5,302 nucleotides of DNA from Burkholderiaceae bacterium (GTDB lineage: Bacteria; Pseudomonadota; Gammaproteobacteria; Burkholderiales; Burkholderiaceae_C). The stretch covers positions 1 through 5,302 of the forward strand of contig JAGOBT010000272.1 in the NCBI GenBank assembly GCA_017999135.1. The letters are read 5' to 3'. A program made the translations under genes and the position numbers. Positions within the stretch are counted from its first letter, which is position 1, and each line of letters begins with the position of its first letter. Below, piece after piece: positions 1 through 5,302 of the stretch. The notes under the pieces were generated by a model, which ran no database searches, was not told the origin of the DNA, and saw only the letters and a program-made list of their open reading frames with translations.

Positions 1-54
1 GTCAGCGGCATCGCGCTGCGGCTGCTGAAGACCGGCTACAAGATCCGGCCGTGA
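1..54 (+). CDS. C-terminal end of an upstream gene, probably an ABC-2 type transporter permease (partial)
   Basis: An open frame enters from the left edge and ends at TGA (52-54), giving the last 17 residues, VSGIALRLLKTGYKIRP. Seventeen residues cannot identify a family. The basic tail after a hydrophobic stretch resembles the cytoplasmic end of an ABC-2 type permease. In many Burkholderiales an ABC ATPase/permease pair sits directly before bolA and murA, so the identity is inferred mainly from context. The stop lies 21 bases before the BolA-family start, which suggests the same transcription unit. Confidence 0.5.
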   Translation, partial: VSGIALRLLKTGYKIRP

Positions 55-75
55 GCCTCGGGCGATAATCCGGTC

Positions 76-342
76 ATGTCAGATCCCACTGCCGACGAGG
101 TGCGCGGCTACATTGCCGCCGGCCTGCCTTGCCAACACCTGGATGTGGAAGGCGACGGCCGCCATTTCTTCGCCACCATCGTCTCGGCCGAGTTCGAGGG
201 CCTGGCGCGGGTGCGCCGCCACCAGCGGGTCTACAGTGCCTTGGGCGATAGAATGCGGGAGCAGATCCACGCGCTGTCGATGAAGACGCTCACCCCGGCG
301 GAATGGGCGGCCACTCCGGCTGCCCCGCACCACCCCCACTGA
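76..342 (+). CDS. ibaG: BolA/IbaG-family protein
   Basis: This 88-residue protein belongs to the BolA family, small cytoplasmic proteins that pair with monothiol glutaredoxins and help bind or deliver [2Fe-2S] clusters. Visible family features are a GDGRHFF segment (residues 26-32, matching GDGSHF of E. coli IbaG), the RVRRHQRVY helix region (45-53), and the C-terminal block IHALSMKTLTPAEW (64-77). His65 in that block is the family's invariant histidine, a cluster ligand; His30 also aligns with a conserved histidine. The length is typical. The last ten residues (TPAAPHHPH region) are a Pro/His-rich tail without family counterpart. E. coli likewise has ibaG directly upstream of murA, which favours IbaG over BolA proper. 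ATG at 76 is the first plausible start; no clear Shine-Dalgarno site precedes it. Confidence 0.88.
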   Translation: MSDPTADEVRGYIAAGLPCQHLDVEGDGRHFFATIVSAEFEGLARVRRHQRVYSALGDRMREQIHALSMKTLTPAEWAATPAAPHHPH

Positions 343-344
343 CA

Positions 345-369
345 CACCCGCGGCAGCACGCAGCGGGTG
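345..369 (+). other. Inverted repeat (possible RNA hairpin) between the BolA gene and murA
   Basis: CACCCGC (345-351) is the exact reverse complement of GCGGGTG (363-369). Inside them GC/GC can pair again after a G-A mismatch, leaving a 5-base loop. The hairpin starts 2 bases after the BolA-gene stop. No run of T follows, so it does not look like an intrinsic terminator; it could stabilise the upstream mRNA 3' end or be chance in GC-rich DNA. Confidence 0.35.
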
Positions 370-420
370 GCCGTTCTGGCGCCCCGCAACGCGCCCCGGC
401 CCCCTGATCCGCGAGCGGCC

Positions 421-434
421 GCCTGCACACAGGC
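421..434 (+). other. Small inverted repeat in the murA 5' untranslated region
   Basis: GCCTG (421-425) and CAGGC (430-434) are exact reverse complements around a CACA loop and end 7 bases before the murA ATG. The only SD-like triplet (AGG, 431-433) lies inside the 3' arm, so folding would occlude it. Five base pairs is short and could be chance. Confidence 0.25.
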
Positions 435-441
435 ACCCCTC

Positions 442-1718
<1,277 letters not shown>

Positions 1719-1719
<1 letters not shown>

Positions 1720-2384
1720 TGCCCTCCAGCCAGTCCGCCATCACCCTGGCCCTGAGCAAGGGCCGCATCTTCGACGACTGCCTGCCGCTGTTGACGGCCG
1801 CCGGCATCGAAGTGACCGACGACCCGGAAAAGAGCCGCAAGTTGATCCTGGGCACCAGCCTGCCCGGCGTGCGGGTGGTGCTGGTGCGGCCCAGCGACGT
1901 GCCCACCTATGTGGAACACGGCGGCGCCGACCTGGGCGTGGTGGGGCTGGACACGCTGCTGGAGCACAGCGACGACCTGGCCGCCTGCGGCCTGTACGTG
2001 CCGGTGGACCTGAAGATCGCCCGCTGCCGCATCAGCGTGGCCACGCGGGCCGATTTCGACTATGCCGCTGCCGTCAAGCAAGGCTCGCGCATCCGCGTGG
2101 CCAGCAAGTACACCCAGATCGCCCGCCAGCACTTTGCCGACAAGGGCGTGCACGTCGACCTGATCAAGCTGTACGGCTCGATGGAACTGGCGCCGCTCAC
2201 TGGCCTGGCCGATGCCATCGTCGACCTGGTGTCCACCGGCAGCACGCTCAAGGCCAACCACCTGGTGGAGGTGGAGCGCATCCTCGACATCAGCGCCCGG
2301 CTGGTGGTCAACCAGGCAGCGTTGAAGTTGAAGCGCGAGCCGCTGCGCCGCCTGATCGACGCCTTCGCCCGCGCTGCGGGCTGA
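1719..2384 (+). CDS. hisG: ATP phosphoribosyltransferase, short form (HisG)
   Basis: HisG condenses ATP with PRPP to form phosphoribosyl-ATP, the first and feedback-controlled step of histidine synthesis. The 221-residue protein begins its conserved core at LALSKGR (residues 10-16). It continues with [20 protein letters not shown] (57-76) and [10 protein letters not shown] (126-135), and holds the PRPP-binding segment [13 protein letters not shown] (165-177). It lacks the roughly 80-residue C-terminal regulatory domain of long HisG. It is therefore the short form, which in other bacteria works as a hetero-octamer with HisZ; no hisZ is in this window, so it should be elsewhere in the genome. 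ATG 1719 sits inside the murA stop (TGATG), so translation is probably coupled to murA. GTG 1716 directly before it is an alternative start adding one residue. A weak purine patch (GAGCGG, 1705-1710) may serve as ribosome binding site. Confidence 0.97.
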
Positions 2385-2407
2385 CCACCTTCCCTGCGCC
2401 CACCACC

Positions 2408-3775
2408 ATGTCGTCTGTCCAGATCCGCCACCTGCACACCGCCAGCGCCAGCTTCGAGGCCGAGTTCCAGCGCGTGCTGCACTGGTCGGCCGAGACCGAC
2501 CACGCCATCGAGCAGCGGGTGGCGGCCATCCTGGCCGATGTGCAGCAGCGGGGTGACGCGGCGGTGCTGGAGTACACCGCCCGCTTCGACGGCCTGGCAG
2601 CCGACAGCGTGGCTGCGCTGGAGCTGTCGCAGGCCGACTTCAAGGCCGCCTTCGACGGCCTGCCAGCCGACCAGCGTGAAGCATTGCAGGCTGCGACCCG
2701 GCGTGTGCGCAGCTACCACCAGGCGCAGAAGCAGGCCAACGGCGAAAGCTGGAGCTACCGCGACGAAGACGGCACCCTGCTGGGCCAGAAAGTCACGCCG
2801 CTGGACCGGGTGGGCATCTACGTGCCGGGCGGCAAGGCTGCCTACCCGTCCAGCCTGATCATGAATGCCGTGCCGGCGCATGTGGCCGGTGTGCAGGAGA
2901 TCATCATGGTGGTGCCCACGCCTGTGCCTGGCAGCGTGGCCACCGGTGGCAGCGGTGCGGCCGGCACGTCAGCACGCGGCGAGCGCAACGACCTGGTGCT
3001 GGCGGCCGCCCACGTGGCCGGCGTCACCCGTGCGTTCACCATCGGCGGTGCCCAGGCGGTGGCGGCGCTGGCCTACGGCACGGCCACCGTGCCCAAGGTC
3101 GACAAGATCACCGGCCCGGGCAATGCCTATGTGGCCAGCGCCAAGAAGCGGGTGTTCGGCCAGGTGGGCATCGACATGATCGCCGGGCCGAGCGAGATCC
3201 TGGTGTTGGCCGACGGCACGACGCCGCCCGACTGGGTGGCGATGGACCTGTTCAGCCAGGCCGAGCATGACGAACTGGCGCAGAGCATCCTGCTGTGCCC
3301 TGATGCCGGTTACATCGCCCAGGTGCAGGCCGCCATCGACCGGTTGATCGACGGCATGCCCCGGCGCGATGTGATCCGCGCCAGCCTGGAGGGCCGCGGC
3401 GCGCTGATCTGCACCCGCAGCATGGAAGAAGCCTGCGCCATCAGCAACCGCATCGCGCCCGAGCACCTGGAAGTCAGCAGCGACTACCCGCACCGCTGGG
3501 AGCCGCTGCTGCGCCATGCCGGCGCCATCTTCCTGGGCGCCTTCACCAGCGAGAGCCTGGGCGATTACTGCGCCGGCCCCAACCACGTGCTGCCGACGTC
3601 GGGCACGGCCCGGTTCTCGTCGCCGCTGGGGGTGTACGACTTCCAGAAGCGCAGCAGCCTGATCGAAGTGAGCGAGGCCGGCGCCCAGGTGCTGGGCCCG
3701 ATCGCCGCCACGCTGGCTTACGGCGAAGGCCTGCAGGCCCATGCCCGGGCGGCTGAAATGCGCCTGAAGCGTTGA
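2408..3775 (+). CDS. hisD: Histidinol dehydrogenase (HisD) with a mid-protein insertion
   Basis: HisD is a zinc- and NAD-dependent cytoplasmic enzyme that oxidises L-histidinol to L-histidine in two steps, the end of the pathway. Key residues, aligned to E. coli, are visible. Gln284 and His287 in FSQAEHDE, Asp386 in [17 protein letters not shown] and His445 in GLQAHARAA are the zinc ligands. Glu352-His353 in APEHLE is the catalytic pair. The stretch [17 protein letters not shown] (231-247) and [14 protein letters not shown] (256-269) are strongly conserved family blocks. The protein has 455 residues against about 434-440 usually. The excess is a Gly/Ala/Ser-rich stretch at about residues 173-190 (2924-2977), between MVVPTP and the [14 protein letters not shown] block. 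The frame is intact and all catalytic blocks are present, so the enzyme is probably active. ATG 2408 lies 23 bases after the hisG stop with no clear Shine-Dalgarno site. The stop codon forms part of the next promoter's -35 box. Confidence 0.97.
   Translation: MSSVQIRHLHTASASFEAEFQRVLHWSAETDHAIEQRVAAILADVQQRGDAAVLEYTARFDGLAADSVAALELSQADFKAAFDGLPADQREALQAATRRVRSYHQAQKQANGESWSYRDEDGTLLGQKVTPLDRVGIYVPGGKAAYPSSLIMNAVPAHVAGVQEIIMVVPTPVPGSVATGGSGAAGTSARGERNDLVLAAAHVAGVTRAFTIGGAQAVAALAYGTATVPKVDKITGPGNAYVASAKKRVFGQVGIDMIAGPSEILVLADGTTPPDWVAMDLFSQAEHDELAQSILLCPDAGYIAQVQAAIDRLIDGMPRRDVIRASLEGRGALICTRSMEEACAISNRIAPEHLEVSSDYPHRWEPLLRHAGAIFLGAFTSESLGDYCAGPNHVLPTSGTARFSSPLGVYDFQKRSSLIEVSEAGAQVLGPIAATLAYGEGLQAHARAAEMRLKR
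2585..2671 (+). repeat. Imperfect in-frame direct repeat inside hisD
   Basis: A 21-base unit starting TTCGACGGCCTG occurs at 2585-2605 and again at 2651-2671, with one mismatch (G/C at the 13th base). The copies are 66 bases, exactly 22 codons, apart and encode FDGLAAD (residues 60-66) and FDGLPAD (82-88). Both positions are normally occupied by similar residues in betaproteobacterial HisD as I remember the family, so this may be similarity shaped by composition rather than a recent duplication. Confidence 0.45.
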
Positions 3776-3800
3776 CACGAAGTTCGTGTGACACGAAAAT
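3772..3800 (+). promoter_or_regulatory. Predicted sigma70 promoter of the vapB-vapC(-hisC) unit
   Basis: A perfect -35 hexamer TTGACA (3772-3777) is followed after 17 bases by GAAAAT (3795-3800), which matches the -10 consensus TATAAT at four of six positions including the last three. Transcription would start near 3806-3808, about 20 bases before the antitoxin ATG. The hisD stop TGA (3773-3775) is embedded in the -35 box. The 60 bases 3781-3840 are 48% G+C by hand count, against roughly 60-78% in sample lines of the flanking housekeeping genes. Both hexamers are overlapped by palindromes, which fits repression by the antitoxin. Confidence 0.6.
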
Positions 3801-3804
3801 CGTG
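3775..3804 (+). promoter_or_regulatory. Tandem palindromic operator, predicted VapB/VapBC binding sites
   Basis: The first palindrome is perfect: ACACGAA-G-TTCGTGT (3775-3789). The second is CACGA-AAA-TCGTG (3792-3804). The two 13-base cores, CACGAAGTTCGTG and CACGAAAATCGTG, agree at 11 of 13 positions. Both are introduced by TGACACGAA, at 3773 and 3789, so the repeat period is 16 bases, about one and a half DNA turns. The sites cover the predicted -35 and -10 boxes, the expected place for a ribbon-helix-helix antitoxin to bind as dimers and repress its own operon. Binding by this particular antitoxin is inferred, not shown. Confidence 0.7.
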
Positions 3805-3828
3805 CAACACTGACTTTGTGGTCGCAGC

Positions 3829-4068
3829 ATGAAGAACGTCACCGTCACCATGGAAGACAGCGTCGCCGACTGGGCCCGCATGGAAGCGGCGCGCCGCAAC
3901 ACCAGCGTGTCGCGCCTGGTGGGCGAGATGCTGGCCGAGAAGATGCGGCGCACCGATTCGTATGAGCGCGCCATGCATGAGGCCTTGAAGTTCCGCAGCT
4001 TCGGCCCGTCCACCGGGCCCTACCTGACCGACGACGAGATGTACGACCGCAGCCAACCGCGCGCATGA
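3829..4068 (+). CDS. vapB: Ribbon-helix-helix antitoxin, VapB type
   Basis: This 79-residue protein looks like the antitoxin of a type II toxin-antitoxin pair, binding operator DNA and neutralising the toxin encoded next to it. The N-terminus MKNVTVTMEDSV gives the alternating strand that RHH dimers insert in the DNA major groove; residues 10-23 form a first helix and TSVSRLVGEMLAEKMRR (25-41) a turn plus second helix, the usual CopG/Arc-like pattern. The C-terminal part (about 44-79), with FGPSTGPYLTDDEMYDR, is probably disordered when free and wraps the toxin; similar tails with YLT.DE occur in antitoxins paired with PIN toxins. ATG 3829 is chosen because the RHH strand starts immediately. 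No good Shine-Dalgarno site is seen (GTGG at 3818-3821 at best). The stop overlaps the toxin start as ATGA (4065-4068), so the two are translationally coupled. Confidence 0.85.
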   Translation: MKNVTVTMEDSVADWARMEAARRNTSVSRLVGEMLAEKMRRTDSYERAMHEALKFRSFGPSTGPYLTDDEMYDRSQPRA

Positions 4069-4511
4069 GTCCGGTTTTCGTCGACACCAATGTGTTGCTG
4101 TACACGTTTGACGACGCGTACCCGGACAAGCGCGACCAGGCCCGGGCCTGGGTCAGCGCCTGCTGGCTGCAACGCCGAGGCCGCGTGTCCACCCAGGTGT
4201 TGAATGAGTTCTATGCCAACGCCCGCAAACGTTTTCGCCACCTGATCACCCCCGGTGATGCGCGTGCCGAAGTGCGGCGTTACCAGGAGTGGTCGCCCTG
4301 GCAGATCGATCACGCCACCGTCGAAACGGCCTGGGCGGTTGAAAGCCGTTATGGGCTGAACTACTGGGACGCGCTGATGGTGTCGGCAGCGCAGCACATG
4401 GGCTGCACCTTGCTGCTGACAGAAGACCTGCAGCATGACCAGCAGATCGACAACCTGCGCATCGTCAACCCCTTCCAGGCCGACATCGGCCTGCTCGACG
4501 CCACACCATGA
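4065..4511 (+). CDS. vapC: PIN-domain ribonuclease toxin, VapC type
   Basis: This 148-residue single-domain protein is a predicted Mg2+/Mn2+-dependent endoribonuclease. PIN toxins of this class cut tRNA, rRNA or other RNA and stop translation when not held by the antitoxin; the target here is unknown. The acidic PIN quartet is complete: Asp7 in FVDTNVLLY, Glu48 in STQVLNEFY, Asp102 in NYWDALMVSAA and Asp121 in LLLTEDLQH, with the expected spacing. The C-terminus NLRIVNPF is also typical of PIN toxins. No frameshift or missing catalytic residue is seen, so it should be active. Several stretches use A/T-ending codons (for example AAACGTTTTCGC near 4227 and GGTTGAAAGCCGTTATGG near 4337), and sampled lines are 55-62% G+C, lower than murA, consistent with acquisition by transfer. 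The end overlaps hisC by 4 bases (ATGA, 4508-4511). Confidence 0.9.
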   Translation: MSPVFVDTNVLLYTFDDAYPDKRDQARAWVSACWLQRRGRVSTQVLNEFYANARKRFRHLITPGDARAEVRRYQEWSPWQIDHATVETAWAVESRYGLNYWDALMVSAAQHMGCTLLLTEDLQHDQQIDNLRIVNPFQADIGLLDATP

Positions 4512-5302
4512 CCGATTTGCTCACCGCCACCATGGCCCGCGTCGTGCGCGCCGACATCCAGGGCCTGCACGCCTACGCGGTGCAGCCCAGTGCCGGCATG
4601 GTCAAGGTCGACACGATGGAGAACCCGCACCCGCTGCCGCCCGCGCTGCAGCAGGCGCTGGGCGAGCGGCTGGGCCGCGTGGCCATCCACCGCTACCCGG
4701 CCGAGCGGGGTGACGACCTGAAGGCCGCGCTGGCCGCCCACGCCGGCCTGCCGGCGGGCTGCAGCCTGATGCTGGGCAACGGCTCCGATGAGCTGATCAC
4801 GCTGCTCAGCATGGCCTGCGCACTGCCTGGTGCTGTGTTCATGTCGCCGCTGCCCAGCTTCGTGATGTACGGGCTGTCGGCGGCGCTGCAGGGCGTGCAG
4901 TTCGTCGGCGTGCCGCTGACTTCGGACTTCGACCTGGACGAAGCCGCCATGCTGGCCGCCATCGACCAGCACAAGCCAGCTGTGCTGTACCTGGCCTGCC
5001 CCAACAACCCCACCGGCAACCTGTGGGATGAGGCGGTGATCGACCGCATCGTCGACGCCATGGCCCGCCACCGCGGCCTGGTGGTGATCGACGAGGCCTA
5101 CCAGCCCTTCGCCGCGCGCGACGCCATGCACCGCCTGGGCCGCCAGCCGCATGTGCTGGTGATGCGCACCATGAGCAAGTTCGGCCTGGCCGGCGTGCGC
5201 ATCGGCTACTTGATGGGCGCCAGCGCACTGATCGCCGAGATCGACAAGCTGCGCCCGCCGTTCAACATCAGCGTGCTCAATGCCGAGGCGGCGATGTTCG
5301 CG
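4508..5302 (+). CDS. hisC: Histidinol-phosphate aminotransferase (HisC), 3' end outside the window
   Basis: HisC is the cytoplasmic PLP enzyme converting imidazole acetol-phosphate and glutamate to L-histidinol phosphate and 2-oxoglutarate. An open frame of 265 codons runs without stop to the window edge; family members have about 350-370 residues, so roughly a quarter is missing. Fold-type I aminotransferase motifs are clear: ENPHPLP near the N-terminus (39-45), the cofactor phosphate-binding LGNGSDELI (89-97), PNNPTGN (165-171) with Asn167, VVIDEAYQPF (192-201) with Asp195 and Tyr198, and TMSKFGLAGVRIGY (221-234) with the Schiff-base Lys224 and Arg231. ATG 4508 overlaps the toxin stop as ATGA and has no visible Shine-Dalgarno site, so its translation probably depends on ribosomes finishing the toxin. 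An in-frame ATG at 4532 is a possible alternative start, still before the conserved region. In related bacteria hisC follows hisD directly. Confidence 0.95.
   Translation, partial: MTDLLTATMARVVRADIQGLHAYAVQPSAGMVKVDTMENPHPLPPALQQALGERLGRVAIHRYPAERGDDLKAALAAHAGLPAGCSLMLGNGSDELITLLSMACALPGAVFMSPLPSFVMYGLSAALQGVQFVGVPLTSDFDLDEAAMLAAIDQHKPAVLYLACPNNPTGNLWDEAVIDRIVDAMARHRGLVVIDEAYQPFAARDAMHRLGRQPHVLVMRTMSKFGLAGVRIGYLMGASALIAEIDKLRPPFNISVLNAEAAMFA

Noticed and set aside
64..69. GATAAT resembling a -10 box before the BolA gene
   Set aside because: No acceptable -35 hexamer lies 16-18 bases upstream, and the gap from the previous stop is only 21 bases, so read-through transcription is more likely.
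367..441. GTG at 367 as an upstream murA start, adding 25 residues
   Set aside because: The added Pro/Arg/Ala-rich residues have no MurA counterpart, while ATG 442 gives MDKLLIRGG, matching the family N-terminus.
3775..3804. The palindromes as a transcription terminator for the his genes, or as a CRISPR fragment
   Set aside because: As RNA the stems would be only about 5 base pairs, with no T-run following. Two units 16 bases apart have no spacer of CRISPR size. Position over a promoter upstream of an RHH gene fits an operator better.
3776..4507. Insertion sequence or integron cassette carrying the toxin-antitoxin genes
   Set aside because: No transposase, no terminal inverted repeats at the module edges, no attC-like site and no clear target-site duplication are seen.
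4361..5152. Minus-strand open frame opposite vapC and hisC
   Set aside because: It mirrors the high-GC codon pattern of hisC, lacks recognisable motifs, and hisC on the + strand has all its catalytic residues.

Overview
The window looks like a chromosomal segment of a GC-rich betaproteobacterium, most likely of the order Burkholderiales (Rubrivivax/Leptothrix/Ideonella-like or Comamonadaceae). This rests on the gene order [ABC permease end]-bolA/ibaG-murA-hisG-hisD-...-hisC, on the short form of HisG, and on strong G/C preference at third codon positions. Every gene I can support is on the + strand, and the genes are packed almost end to end.

Layout: 1-54 is the last 17 codons of an upstream gene, probably an ABC-2 type permease. 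76-342 is a BolA/IbaG-family gene. 343-441 is a short gap holding two small inverted repeats. 442-1719 is murA (peptidoglycan precursor synthesis). 1719-2384 is hisG, overlapping the murA stop by one base. 2408-3775 is hisD. 3776-3828 is an AT-richer gap with two tandem palindromes laid over a sigma70-like promoter. 3829-4068 and 4065-4511 are a ribbon-helix-helix antitoxin and a PIN-domain toxin (VapBC type). 4508 to the window end is hisC, which runs off the right edge after 265 codons.

The housekeeping part joins an Fe-S/BolA protein, the first committed step of peptidoglycan synthesis and the first (HisG), last (HisD) and seventh-step (HisC) enzymes of histidine biosynthesis in one apparent transcription unit. 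No histidine leader peptide or attenuator is visible before hisG.

The unusual element is the toxin-antitoxin module lodged between hisD and hisC. It brings its own promoter and operator: the -35 box TTGACA contains the hisD stop codon, and the two palindromes cover the -35 and -10 boxes. It is stitched into hisC by a 4-base ATGA overlap. The antitoxin, toxin and hisC are therefore likely to be read from one autoregulated promoter as well as by read-through from upstream. A second oddity is a Gly/Ala/Ser-rich insertion of about 18 residues in the middle of HisD.

All family calls come from motif recognition and remembered family features. No database search was run.
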